Assembly: GCA_964443325.1 (NCBI GenBank)
Contig: CAYUCL010000011.1
Coordinates: forward strand, 1-52,961
From: DAOUVR01 sp034430535
GTDB lineage: Bacteria; Chloroflexota; Dehalococcoidia; E44-bin15
Direction of reading: 5' to 3'
Length of the DNA stretch: 52,961 bases
Below are positions 1-7,286 of this stretch, piece by piece. The number at the start of each line of letters is the position of its first letter. Position 1 is the first letter of the stretch. Both the position numbers and the translations under genes were made by a program. A model generated the notes under the pieces. It was not told the origin of the DNA and did not search any database. It saw only the letters and a list, made by a program, of their open reading frames with translations.

Positions 1-171
1 GATGTGTGACGTGCTGAGGGGGGTATTTGGCGAATTTGAGTCGCCGTCACTTTAAGCCTGGGCGGTTGCCACCAGGGCTAGGACATACTTTTAAGTGCAT
101 CGAATGTCTGTTTTCTTGGTATAGTCAGCTAAATAAGAATATGGTGTATTCATAGTAAAAAGGAGGCGAAA

Positions 172-1386
172 ATGGCAGTAAAGGGTCCTTTAACCGGGGT
201 GAGGATTTTAGACCTGTCACAGGCTCATGCTGGGCCTTATGGGGGACAGATTCTGGGGGATATGGGGGCGGAGGTGATCAAGATTGAGAGCCCAGTGGGT
301 GACATGCTAAGGTTCCCTGGCGTTCCAGACGGAGGTTACTATATTAAGGCTCTTGCTAGGAATAAGAAGGGCATAGTGCTTGACCTACGGACGAAAACCG
401 GCAAAGAGGCTTTCTACGATCTGGTTAAGGTATCGGATGTGGTCTACGACAACTTTAGGGTTGGCGCTATGAAGAGGCTGGGCGCTGATTATGAGACTTT
501 GAAGAAGATAAATCCCAGGATCATCTCGGCATCTATTACCGGCTACGGAGCCAGTGGTCCCTACTCGGAATTCCCCTCTTTTGATGACATTGCTCAGGCG
601 ATGTCTGGTATGAGCGGCCTTTGTGGTGAGCCTGGTGGTGGGCCAATGAGGTCAGGGGCGGCGGTCGCTGATGTCTGCGCTGGCACCTTCAGCAGCTATG
701 GTATAGTTATTGCGCTCTATGAGAGGGAGAAGACGGGAGTAGGGAGGAGGGTAGAGGTTAATCTTCTCGACACCTGCATGGCACTTCTGGATAACATGTT
801 TCAGTTCTATTTTGCCTATGGAAACGTTCCACCAGCACAGGGCACGAAGCACCCACTTACTCCCCTTTTGGGATACTTCAAATGCAAGAATGGATACATC
901 GGTATAGGTCCATCCTGGCCGAGGATATGCCGGGTGATAAACAAGGAATGGATGATCGACGACCCTCGGTTCAAGACGCAAGGCGATAGGATGATGAATA
1001 AAAGGGATATGGAGCAAGAGATAGAGGAAGCATTGGTAGAAGCCGATGTTGAGACGTGGATAGAATTGATGCGAGTAGAGGACATGCCTGTTGGGCCGGT
1101 AAACACCCTGGATAAGGTAATAGAAGACCCTCAGGTTATTCATAATAAGGCGGTGATCGAAATGGAGCATCCCGTATATGGTAAGATGAGAGCTATCGAT
1201 TGCCCGATAAAAATGCCGGGTGCCATTTCAGGGGAATATACTCCCCCGCCAGTATTAGGAGAGCATACCGAGGAGGTACTTAAAGGGATTCTCGGCTATT
1301 CAGACGAGAAGATAGCTGCGCTTAAGAAGGAGGAAGAGGAAAACGCTGAGGAGACGAAGAAACACGCGCGCAAAATGCAGGCTTAG
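172..1386 (+). CDS. Family III (CaiB/BaiF) CoA-transferase
   Basis: Predicted to move CoA between acyl-CoA thioesters and a free carboxylic acid, in the cytoplasm. The 404-residue length is normal for the family. The N-terminal Rossmann-like part shows LSQAHAGPYGGQILGDMGAEVIKIE, of which GADMGAEV-type residues 29-36 are the typical signature, and the catalytic aspartate is most likely D167 in the VADVCAG stretch, matching D169 of formyl-CoA transferase. The start is supported by AAGGAGG about eight bases before the ATG. It is followed 92 bases later by a cobalamin-binding mutase subunit and MeaB, so it may activate or recycle a branched or methyl-branched acid for a B12 mutase; the substrate cannot be told from sequence. 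The 171 bases upstream hold no gene I recognise. Confidence 0.93.
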   Translation: MAVKGPLTGVRILDLSQAHAGPYGGQILGDMGAEVIKIESPVGDMLRFPGVPDGGYYIKALARNKKGIVLDLRTKTGKEAFYDLVKVSDVVYDNFRVGAMKRLGADYETLKKINPRIISASITGYGASGPYSEFPSFDDIAQAMSGMSGLCGEPGGGPMRSGAAVADVCAGTFSSYGIVIALYEREKTGVGRRVEVNLLDTCMALLDNMFQFYFAYGNVPPAQGTKHPLTPLLGYFKCKNGYIGIGPSWPRICRVINKEWMIDDPRFKTQGDRMMNKRDMEQEIEEALVEADVETWIELMRVEDMPVGPVNTLDKVIEDPQVIHNKAVIEMEHPVYGKMRAIDCPIKMPGAISGEYTPPPVLGEHTEEVLKGILGYSDEKIAALKKEEEENAEETKKHARKMQA

Positions 1387-1478
1387 AGTGAAACCGCAGT
1401 TATTAGTTTGAGTAGGCGGGAAATCAAAGCGCTATTGAGTAGTCTAAGTTTTAGTAGTATCGAAGAAAGGAAGGAGTG

Positions 1479-1883
1479 ATGGCTGAGGAGAAGAAGATAA
1501 GGGTTTTAATGGCAAAGCCCGGCCTCGATGGTCATGACCGGGGGGCTAGGGTGTTGACCTTGGGGTTAAGAGATGAGGGGATGGAGGTTATCTATACTGG
1601 GCTAAGGCAGAGCCCTGAAATGATAGTGCAGGCGGCGGTTCAGGAGGATGTCGACGTAGTGGGACTGAGTTGCCTCTCCGGGGCGCATAAAACTCTCTTC
1701 CCGTCGGTAGTGGAGCAGCTAAAGTCGAAGGGAGTGGAGGATGTGTTAGTCGTTGCAGGGGGCATTATCCCTAAGGAGGACATATCTTTCCTGAAGGAGA
1801 AAGGGATCAATGCCATTTTCGGTCCTGGGACATCGGTTAAGGAGATCGCTAATTATCTCAAGGAGAATGTGAAACGGAGCTAA
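1479..1883 (+). CDS. Cobalamin-binding small subunit of acyl-CoA mutase
   Basis: This 134-residue protein is the C-terminal B12-binding domain of methylmalonyl-CoA-type mutases as a separate subunit. The DxHxxG signature is D17-x-H19-x-x-G22, H19 being the lower axial cobalt ligand in the family; the later SCLSG and GG segments complete the cobalamin fold. An ATG at 1479 preceded by AAGGAG is preferred to the GTG one codon earlier. The catalytic TIM-barrel subunit is not in the window and may lie elsewhere or upstream of it. The stop overlaps the next start by one base (TAATG), so it is translationally coupled to MeaB. Methylmalonyl-CoA mutase is most likely; isobutyryl- or other acyl-CoA mutases share this subunit type. 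Confidence 0.93.
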   Translation: MAEEKKIRVLMAKPGLDGHDRGARVLTLGLRDEGMEVIYTGLRQSPEMIVQAAVQEDVDVVGLSCLSGAHKTLFPSVVEQLKSKGVEDVLVVAGGIIPKEDISFLKEKGINAIFGPGTSVKEIANYLKENVKRS

Positions 1884-2857
1884 TGGAACTTGTAGATAGT
1901 ATGTTAGCGGGGAACGAACAGTCCCTCGCGCGGTTAATCACCTTAGTGGAAAGGGAGGCATTTGAGGTACCGGAGATAATGAGCCGTATCTATCCCAGCT
2001 TGGGGAAGGCTTATTCTGTGGGCTTCACCGGGCCTCCAGGAGGGGGCAAGAGCTCATTGGTGGACCGCTTGACAGCGGTAATGAGGGGCAAGGGTTTTTC
2101 AGTAGGGATCATTGCTTGTGATCCATCGAGCCCCTTTTCGGGAGGTGCTGTGCTGGGCGATCGTATCAGGATGCAGCAGCACTATCTGGATAAGGGAGTC
2201 TTTATCCGCAGCCTGGCCACCAGGAACAGTCGAGGCGGGCTTTCTCAAGCGGCTCGCGGTGTACTTAAACTTATGGACGCTTTCGGTAAGGACTTCGTTC
2301 TCGTGGAAACAGTGGGTGTCGGACAGACAGAACTTGACATTATGGATGCTGCCGACACCACGGTGGTGGTTCTTGTTCCCGAGGCGGGAGATGCCATACA
2401 AACGATGAAGGCAGGGCTTCTGGAGATCGCTGATATATTTGTGGTCAATAAGGCTGACCGTGAGGGGGCAGATAGCTTGGTGTCGGAACTGGAGAAGATG
2501 CTCCATCAAAGCCCAAAGCAAGAATGGTGGGAAGTCCCGGTGATGACGACCCAGGCGATACATAACATCGGCACAGAAGAGCTTTATCATAGCATTGAAA
2601 AGCATCGAGAGGCGCTGGAGCAGACAGGGCGCCTTGCCTTTCATCGCCAGAGGCAAAGGAAAGGGGAATTTATCCAAACCATCCAGCAAAGGCTTATGGC
2701 ACGGATTCTGAAGCTGTTGGAGACGGACGGGAGCATGATGGAATCTCTGGAAGGCGTGCAGGAGGGGAAAACCGACCCCTATTCTGCATCTATGGAGATT
2801 CTTACCAATAAGACCCTTCTTCGTAACTGGCTGGCTGAACTGGAGCGGGAAAACTAG
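1883..2857 (+). CDS. meaB: MeaB/ArgK-type G3E GTPase chaperone of B12 mutase
   Basis: MeaB binds acyl-CoA mutases, gates cobalamin loading and protects the enzyme from inactivation, using GTP. The P-loop is GPPGGGKSS at residues 50-58, followed by a DPSSP segment, VETVGVGQ switch region and the NKAD guanine-specificity motif. At 324 residues it has the usual length with a C-terminal helical dimerisation arm. It starts on the last base of the upstream B12-subunit stop codon, which fits a dedicated chaperone for that mutase. An imperfect hairpin follows directly after the stop. Confidence 0.95.
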   Translation: MELVDSMLAGNEQSLARLITLVEREAFEVPEIMSRIYPSLGKAYSVGFTGPPGGGKSSLVDRLTAVMRGKGFSVGIIACDPSSPFSGGAVLGDRIRMQQHYLDKGVFIRSLATRNSRGGLSQAARGVLKLMDAFGKDFVLVETVGVGQTELDIMDAADTTVVVLVPEAGDAIQTMKAGLLEIADIFVVNKADREGADSLVSELEKMLHQSPKQEWWEVPVMTTQAIHNIGTEELYHSIEKHREALEQTGRLAFHRQRQRKGEFIQTIQQRLMARILKLLETDGSMMESLEGVQEGKTDPYSASMEILTNKTLLRNWLAELEREN

Positions 2858-2858
2858 C

Positions 2859-2889
2859 CTATTTAGTGGTCTAGGCACCACGAAAATAG
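2859..2889 (+). terminator. Hairpin after meaB
   Basis: CTATTT-a-GTGGT pairs with ACCAC-ga-AAATAG around a six-base loop, starting two bases after the meaB stop. There is no run of T after it, so termination is plausible but not certain. Confidence 0.4.
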
Positions 2890-3405
2890 TCGTCAATTTC
2901 ATTATTGGCTAGTACCTCTTTATTACATATCCGAGCCACTGGTGGCAGCAACTAGTTGCAGGATTTCTACTCTATATAACGAGCATATCACGTGCTTATG
3001 AATAATACCAAGTCATATTGGTGAATACATCCAATATGCCGATCCGCAGACTCATACCCCGACTTGATGTGTCGAATTTTACCGCATCGAATCGCCTTAT
3101 GTTTATCCCCAAGATAACGTCACTATTGCTAAACTAATCTTCCCCCTTGGTGGCTTTGATCACCACGCCATTCGACCCATTGACAAAATGGTGATAAGTG
3201 ATACAATTATTATGGGCGTATGCTCATAATGTATAAGCAGAGCTGCAATATAAGGTAGGGGTGTCACTATGAATTGGGCTCAGACAGTAAAGTACAATCA
3301 TCGAAGAACTTTGAACGTGTGTTGCCTTCACTGCTTTTATAGCTTTGACAGTGGTCATGTTTCGGAATCTTCACACGATTTAGGAGCCATGGAGGAAGTG
3401 GAGCT
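2890..3405 (+). other. Non-coding stretch; leader of the DUF134 operon
   Basis: About 500 bases without a convincing gene. It contains the promoter listed at 3180-3207. A 50-codon frame at 3269-3421 (ATG after AGGGGTG, with a CCLHC segment) overlaps the DUF134 start and has no recognisable relative; I do not call it a gene, but it could be a leader peptide. Confidence 0.4.
3180..3207 (+). promoter_or_regulatory. Predicted sigma-70-type promoter for the DUF134 operon
   Basis: TTGACA (3180-3185) and TACAAT (3202-3207) are separated by 16 bases, six of six and five of six matches to the vegetative consensus. Transcription would start near 3214 and give a leader of about 190 bases before the TTG start at 3406. 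It is well placed to drive the long metal-cluster gene run. Confidence 0.6.
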
Positions 3406-3876
3406 TTGCCAAGGCCGGTAAAGTATCGATGCGTCGAGTCAATCCCTCGTGTAACCTTCTTTCGGCCGGTAGGAGTTCCCTTTGGCAACTGGGAAGAGGT
3501 GGTCCTCTCTATCGAGGAGGCGGAAGCTATTCGCCTCAAAGACTTGGAGGGATTGGATCAGGAGGAGAGTGCGCGGCGGATGCATGTCTCTCGTCCTACC
3601 TTCCAGAGGGTTCTAGAATCGGCGAGAAGGAAGATGGCCGAGGCGCTGACCCAAGGTAAGGCGATTCGGGTGGAAGGGGGCAACTTTGAGATGGCAAGCC
3701 GCCGCTTTAAATGTAACAACGATGGCCAGGAATGGGAGGTTCCCTTTGAGGCGATGGTGGATGGACAGTCTGTAGCGTGTCCACAATGCAATAGCTTGAA
3801 TGTTCGCGCTATCTCCCCTCCGGGCTTTGGTGATAGAGGGTGGAGAAGAGGTCGCCGCGGAAGGCAAGGATGGTAA
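3406..3876 (+). CDS. DUF134 family HTH DNA-binding protein with zinc-ribbon tail
   Basis: DUF134 (COG1342) proteins are predicted DNA-binding regulators that sit beside NifX-like and MinD-like genes in anaerobes; the target is not known. The family start MPRPVKYR is read from a TTG codon preceded by GGAGG ten bases upstream. A sigma-region-4-like helix-turn-helix occupies roughly residues 48-80. Residues 100-130 add C103 and the pair C125-x2-C128, a likely metal site, and the protein ends in an Arg/Gly/Trp-rich tail. At 156 residues it is longer than the usual form of about 100. Being first in the operon and followed ten bases later by the ferredoxin gene, it may regulate this locus, possibly in response to metal or cluster status (inference). 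Confidence 0.85.
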   Translation: MPRPVKYRCVESIPRVTFFRPVGVPFGNWEEVVLSIEEAEAIRLKDLEGLDQEESARRMHVSRPTFQRVLESARRKMAEALTQGKAIRVEGGNFEMASRRFKCNNDGQEWEVPFEAMVDGQSVACPQCNSLNVRAISPPGFGDRGWRRGRRGRQGW

Positions 3877-3885
3877 AGGAGGATT

Positions 3886-4368
3886 ATGATACATATTGAT
3901 AGCACAAAATGTAACGGCTGTGGTATATGCCTCGAGTATTGTCCAAATAGTGCAATAAATGTTGTAGATGGTAAGGCAGTCATTAATCAGAGGAACTGTA
4001 TGGAGTGTGGCGTGTGCCTGAGGGCATGTCCTGTGGGTGCCATATACGAGGTTGCAGGAGTGCCACAAAAGGTTGGATTTTTTCAAGGATCGGCAGTTGG
4101 TCGAGAAGGGAAGGAGGTGAGCACAATGCCGTTTGGAGATGGAACTGGACCAAGAGGACTTGGCCCGATGACAGGAAGAGGAATGGGTTACTGCGCTGGT
4201 TTTGGCAGACCTGGCGTTTACAATCCAGTGCCTGGAGGAGGATATGGTGGTTACGGCTTCGGTCTAGCGCGTGGTTGGGGTCGTGGTATGGGTGTCGGCT
4301 GGGGTCGTGGCATGGGCGTCGGTTGGGGCCGAGGTCGCGGTGGCGGTCGAGGTCGCGGTTGGTGGTAG
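3886..4368 (+). CDS. 2[4Fe-4S] ferredoxin fused in frame to a DUF5320 protein
   Basis: Residues 1-55 form a bacterial ferredoxin with two complete cluster motifs: C9, C12, C15, C19 and C38, C41, C44, C48. The frame then runs without a stop through a linker of about 25 residues into a DUF5320-type sequence starting at M81 (MPFGDGTGPRGLGPMTGRG) and ending in Gly/Arg/Trp-rich repeats of the type GWGRGMGV. A strong ribosome site, GGAGGTGA, lies directly before the M81 codon, so the region may yield both a fusion and a separate DUF5320 protein. In related loci these two proteins are normally separate, so this looks like loss of the ferredoxin stop codon. The Gly/Arg tail resembles the linker of the NifX-like protein downstream. 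Confidence 0.85.
   Translation: MIHIDSTKCNGCGICLEYCPNSAINVVDGKAVINQRNCMECGVCLRACPVGAIYEVAGVPQKVGFFQGSAVGREGKEVSTMPFGDGTGPRGLGPMTGRGMGYCAGFGRPGVYNPVPGGGYGGYGFGLARGWGRGMGVGWGRGMGVGWGRGRGGGRGRGWW
4126..4368 (+). CDS. DUF5320 protein from an internal start (nested)
   Basis: An in-frame ATG at 4126 preceded by AAGGAGGTGAGCACA gives an 80-residue protein that begins exactly where DUF5320 proteins begin (MPFGDGTGPRG). The spacing is better than that of many ordinary genes here. Unlike the next two DUF5320 genes it lacks the C-terminal coiled coil and ends in Gly-Arg repeats. It is either a second product of the fused gene or the original gene before the ferredoxin stop was lost. Confidence 0.6.
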   Translation: MPFGDGTGPRGLGPMTGRGMGYCAGFGRPGVYNPVPGGGYGGYGFGLARGWGRGMGVGWGRGMGVGWGRGRGGGRGRGWW

Positions 4369-4445
4369 AGATGACAGTACTGATGAGCATGATGTAACGC
4401 ACGACAATTTGTTGCACGTCATTAGAAGAGAAGGAGGTGATATAT

Positions 4446-4790
4446 ATGCCTAACGGTTTTGGCTTCAGAGGCGGCTGGGGCTTTGGTTTTAGAGGAAGCT
4501 CTCCTCCGTGGCCTTATGTTGGTCTAGGCAGAGGGGGACTACCAAGGTGCGGGTATTACATGGGATCTACGGGGGTACCATTATCGACCGATTATGGGCA
4601 GTCCCCTTATCCCTATGCTGGGGCCTGGGGTATGCCTTATGGGGCTGCAGCTACTCCAGGCGCGGTGCCTTTCGCTCCTCAGATGACCAAAGAGCAGGAG
4701 CTTGATTTCTTGCGCAACCAGGCTGAGGCAATAGGGGAGCAGCTTGAGGATATAGAAAACCGTATCCGAAAGCTGAGCTCTGAAAAGTGA
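4446..4790 (+). CDS. DUF5320 protein with C-terminal coiled coil
   Basis: A 114-residue protein with an aromatic- and Gly-rich N-terminal half (PNGFGFRGGWGFGFRG) and a charged coiled coil from about residue 80 (MTKEQELDFLRNQAEAIGEQ onward). The ATG at 4446 is preferred to a GTG three codons earlier because the ribosome site AAGGAGGTGA would overlap the GTG. DUF5320 proteins have no known activity but occur beside NifX-like and MinD-like proteins. About 120 bases of its 3' half are almost identical to the next gene, pointing to a recent duplication or gene conversion. The tail probably mediates pairing with its paralogue and with the NifX-like protein. Confidence 0.75.
   Translation: MPNGFGFRGGWGFGFRGSSPPWPYVGLGRGGLPRCGYYMGSTGVPLSTDYGQSPYPYAGAWGMPYGAAATPGAVPFAPQMTKEQELDFLRNQAEAIGEQLEDIENRIRKLSSEK
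4629..4748 (+). repeat. First copy of 120-base intragenic duplication
   Basis: Matches 5037-5156 with six differences by eye over 120 bases. It covers the MPYGAAATPGAVPFAPQ segment and the start of the coiled coil. The 5' parts of the two genes differ far more. Confidence 0.85.
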
Positions 4791-4823
4791 TAAATCCGAC
4801 AACTTGGTGATAGGAGGTGAGTT

Positions 4824-5201
4824 ATGCCAGGATTTGATGGTACAGGTCCTCGGGGAATGGGTCCTATGACGGGAGGAGGCAGGGGTTTTTGCAGCCCTTG
4901 GGGAGTAGGGGCGGGTTTTAGAGCGGGGATCGCGGCACCTTTTGCTAGGGTTTCCTATCCCTGGTACAGGGGGGGCTATGGTGCTTATGGGGGAGGTATT
5001 CCCTATACAAGCAGCATCCCCTATGCCGGGAACTGGGGTATGCCCTATGGGGCTGCAGCTACTCCAGGCGCGGTGCCCTTCGCTCCTCAGATGACCAAAG
5101 AGCAGGAGCTTGATTTCTTGCGCAACCAGGCTGAGACAATAGGGGAACAACTGGAGCAGATCGAGGCCAGGATACGGGATCTGACATCGGAAAAGGGCTA
5201 A
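4824..5201 (+). CDS. DUF5320 protein with canonical N-terminus and coiled coil
   Basis: This 125-residue protein starts with the family signature MPGFDGTGPRGMGPMTGGG after the ribosome site GATAGGAGGTGAGTT. A Gly/Tyr/Pro-rich centre leads into the same coiled coil as the preceding gene. One cysteine (C23) sits in the GRGFCSPWG segment, the position where family members often carry Cys. No enzyme motif is visible; a small structural or metal-carrier subunit is the likeliest role. It is 33 bases after its paralogue and 180 bases before the NifX-like gene, so all are probably co-transcribed. Confidence 0.8.
   Translation: MPGFDGTGPRGMGPMTGGGRGFCSPWGVGAGFRAGIAAPFARVSYPWYRGGYGAYGGGIPYTSSIPYAGNWGMPYGAAATPGAVPFAPQMTKEQELDFLRNQAETIGEQLEQIEARIRDLTSEKG
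5037..5156 (+). repeat. Second copy of 120-base intragenic duplication
   Basis: Partner of 4629-4748, about 95 percent identical by eye, with most changes at third codon positions. Confidence 0.85.
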
Positions 5202-5251
5202 TTTCGAGGCCGTTAAAAACCGTAGTTGCCCAATTTGTTGGACTGTTTTGC

Positions 5252-5275
5252 CTGATGCTGCGAAGCAGGCATCAG
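5252..5275 (+). terminator. Hairpin between DUF5320 and NifX-like genes
   Basis: CTGATGC pairs with GCATCAG and an inner TGC-GAA-GCA stem stacks on it with one bulged G. No T run follows, so it may be an attenuator or a processing site and not a full terminator. Confidence 0.35.
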
Positions 5276-5380
5276 TGGGGTTATTATAAGGATTTTGATT
5301 TGTGAAATATTACCAAATCGGTTAGAATTGAACGGGAAATTAAAGTCAAACGGTCGTCAATTTCGGAAAGGAGGTAATTT

Positions 5381-5980
5381 GTGAAAATTGCAGTATCGGC
5401 GACAGGCCCCAGCCTCGATGCTGATGTTGATCCACGGTTCGGCAGGTGCCAATACTTCGTCATCATCGATCCAGATACCATGGAGTTCGAAGCTTTTGAA
5501 AACACCAATATCGCGGCTGGTGGTGGGGCAGGGATCTCTACAGCCCAGAATATTGCTGGTACAGGTGCCCAGGTGGTGCTCACCGGCAACTCTGGCCCTA
5601 ATGCCTATCAAACACTCCTGGCGGCCGATGTCCAGGTGATCACCGGGGTTTCTGGGAAAGTCCGTGACGCGATAGAGGGCTTCAAGGCGGGGAAGTTTAC
5701 AACCACATCCCAGCCCAGCGTTGAAGCACACTTCGGTGCGGGAGGTGGTATGGGCTCTGGCATGGGCATGGGACGCGGTATGGGCATGGGTCGTGGTATG
5801 GGTATGGGGCGCGGCATGGGCATGGGGCGCGGTATGACGGTGCCACCGGCCGGACCTGTGCCTCAGGCTCAAAGCCCTGAGGAGGAGATGGAGTCGCTGG
5901 GGGGGCAGACCGAAATGCTGAAACAGCAACTTGAGGCTATCCAGCAACGCATCGAAGAGCTACGGAAAAAGGGCAAATAA
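5381..5980 (+). CDS. NifX/NifB-like cofactor-binding protein with repeat linker and coiled coil
   Basis: Residues 1-115 form the dinitrogenase iron-molybdenum cofactor-binding fold (COG1433): MKIAVSATGPSLDADVDPRFGRC, the family's DxRFGRC segment, then a beta-alpha ribonuclease-H-like core. Such proteins carry iron-sulfur or Fe-Mo-type clusters, though no nitrogenase genes are visible here. The usual protein stops near residue 120; this one continues with four MGMGRG units and a C-terminal coiled coil (from about residue 165, EEEMESLGGQTEMLKQQLE) like that of the DUF5320 proteins. The start is GTG, with AAAGGAGGTAA upstream. The shared tail suggests it assembles with the DUF5320 proteins. Confidence 0.88.
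   Translation: MKIAVSATGPSLDADVDPRFGRCQYFVIIDPDTMEFEAFENTNIAAGGGAGISTAQNIAGTGAQVVLTGNSGPNAYQTLLAADVQVITGVSGKVRDAIEGFKAGKFTTTSQPSVEAHFGAGGGMGSGMGMGRGMGMGRGMGMGRGMGMGRGMTVPPAGPVPQAQSPEEEMESLGGQTEMLKQQLEAIQQRIEELRKKGK
5762..5833 (+). repeat. Four tandem 18-base units encoding MGMGRG
   Basis: Four in-frame units of the form ATGGGCATGGGNCGYGGY run head to tail inside the NifX-like gene. Differences lie mainly at third positions. Each unit adds Met-Gly-Met-Gly-Arg-Gly, a flexible, sulfur-rich segment; unit number could vary between strains. Confidence 0.9.
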
Positions 5981-5991
5981 AGAGGCGGGTT

Positions 5992-6156
5992 GTGCCAATC
6001 TATGAGTGCCGTTGTGCCCAGTGAGGAGAGAAGTTTGATGTGCGGCAAGCTATAGGCGGAGATAGCTCCTACGTGAAGTGCCCACAGTATCAGGTGGGCA
6101 ATCCGTAGGAACTTTTATCCACGTTCTTCAGCACAAACTCTGGCGAATCATTGGAC
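5992..6156 (+). pseudogene. Decayed FmdB-type zinc-ribbon gene
   Basis: Reading from GTG at 5992 gives VPIYECRCAQ, stop, GEKFDVRQAIGG, then CPQY, a TAG and further matching residues. This lines up with the intact zinc-ribbon protein at 42783-42965 (MPIYEYECAKCGEKFELRRSI). The second Cys of the first knuckle is TGA, the second knuckle is CPQY where CxxC is expected, and an Arg codon is TAG. Three independent losses make it a pseudogene and argue against selenocysteine at the TGA. Its position between a NifX-like gene and the MinD-type ATPase mirrors the gene set of the second locus. Confidence 0.75.
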
Positions 6157-6221
6157 ATAAGCTATTTATCTGCAGCTCAGGCGTATGCGGGATTTTACCA
6201 ATATAATAAAGGAGGTATGTT

Positions 6222-6446
6222 ATGCCTAGAGGAGATGGAACAGGGCCACCTGGAGGTGGTGGTCGTGGAATGGGAAGGGGCAGAGGAGGGGCAGGCATGG
6301 GCAGGATGGGAGGAAACCAGGCTGGGGCTGGCCCAGGGGGGAGCTGTGTTTGCCCCAATTGCGGTGCAGTGATGCAGCATGATGTAGGAACACCTTGCTA
6401 TGACATAAGCTGTCCCAAGTGTGGAGCGAAGATGGCGAGAGGTTAG
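6222..6446 (+). CDS. Small Gly/Arg-rich zinc-ribbon protein
   Basis: A 74-residue protein. The N-terminus (MPRGDGTGPPGGGG) resembles the start of DUF5320 proteins, followed by a Gly/Met/Arg-rich linker. The C-terminal 33 residues carry CPNCG and CPKCG pairs at C44/C47 and C65/C68, with C42 and C59 nearby, a typical zinc- or iron-binding ribbon. The ribosome site AAAGGAGGT precedes the ATG. Its TAG stop is immediately followed by the ATG of the ATPase gene, so the two are coupled and probably act together. Confidence 0.78.
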   Translation: MPRGDGTGPPGGGGRGMGRGRGGAGMGRMGGNQAGAGPGGSCVCPNCGAVMQHDVGTPCYDISCPKCGAKMARG

Positions 6447-7286
6447 ATGATCATCTCAGTCGCCAGTGGAAAAGGGGGCACGGGCAAGACTCTGGTCGCC
6501 ACCAGCCTTGCCCTCTCTCTGGAAAGCCAGGTGCAGTTTTTGGACTGCGATGTGGAGGAGCCCAACGCCCACATCTTCCTCAAACCATCTATTAACCATC
6601 AAGAGACGGTTTCCGTTCCTATACCTCAGGTCGATGAGCAGAAATGCACTTTATGTGGCAAGTGTGCTGAGGTTTGCGCCTACAATGCCATCGCTGTATT
6701 GCCGAAGAAGGTGCTGGTGTTTCCAGAACTCTGCCATGGCTGTGGTGCTTGCTCCTATCTTTGTCCGGAGGCAGCCATATCTGAGGTGGGGAGAGAGATA
6801 GGCGTCCTGGAGATGGGCTATTCGGGCGAGGTTGAATTCATCCATGGTAGGCTTGCTATAGGAGAGATGATGTCTCCACCACTAATCGGGAGAGTCAAGG
6901 AACACATCGACACACGTAAGACGGTGATCATAGATGTGCCCCCAGGAACATCTTGTCCGGTGGTCGATGCGGTGAAGGGGAGCGATTTCTGCCTGCTGGT
7001 GACCGAGCCAACCCCTTTTGGTCTCAACGACCTAGCCTTGGCTGTGGAGGTTATGAAGAAGCTGGGCATTCCCTGTGGTGTGCTGATAAATCGCGCTGGA
7101 GTGGGGGATAACAAAGTGGAGGAATACTGCAAAGAGGAAGGTATTCCTGTCCTGCTTCACATCCCTCTGGATACTGAGATTGCCCGCTATTACTCCCGGG
7201 GGATCACCCTGGTGCAGGGGATGCCTCAGTGGCATCCAGCCTTTCAAAGGCTTTTCAAGAGCATATACGAAATGTCGTCAATATAA
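6447..7286 (+). CDS. MinD-superfamily ATPase with inserted 2[4Fe-4S] ferredoxin
   Basis: A 279-residue P-loop ATPase of the COG1149 type. The deviant Walker A is GKGGTGKT (residues 8-15). A two-cluster ferredoxin module is inserted between Walker A and the switch region, with C67, C70, C73, C77 and C96, C99, C102, C106. The switch II region is IDVPPGTSCP. Such proteins are related to Mrp/NBP35 carriers and probably load or move iron-sulfur clusters with ATP hydrolysis; no substrate is established. The start abuts the stop of the zinc-ribbon gene. These ATPases often come as tandem pairs; here there is one, and its relative is at 42981-43841. Confidence 0.9.
   Translation: MIISVASGKGGTGKTLVATSLALSLESQVQFLDCDVEEPNAHIFLKPSINHQETVSVPIPQVDEQKCTLCGKCAEVCAYNAIAVLPKKVLVFPELCHGCGACSYLCPEAAISEVGREIGVLEMGYSGEVEFIHGRLAIGEMMSPPLIGRVKEHIDTRKTVIIDVPPGTSCPVVDAVKGSDFCLLVTEPTPFGLNDLALAVEVMKKLGIPCGVLINRAGVGDNKVEEYCKEEGIPVLLHIPLDTEIARYYSRGITLVQGMPQWHPAFQRLFKSIYEMSSI

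Noticed and set aside
2099..2902. 267-codon minus-strand frame opposite meaB
   Set aside because: No ribosome site, no family likeness; meaB on the other strand is certain.
6019..6027. TGA in the FmdB-like frame could be a selenocysteine codon replacing a zinc-ribbon Cys
   Set aside because: The same frame has a TAG further on and a lost Cys in the second knuckle, so decay explains it better. No selenocysteine genes are visible.
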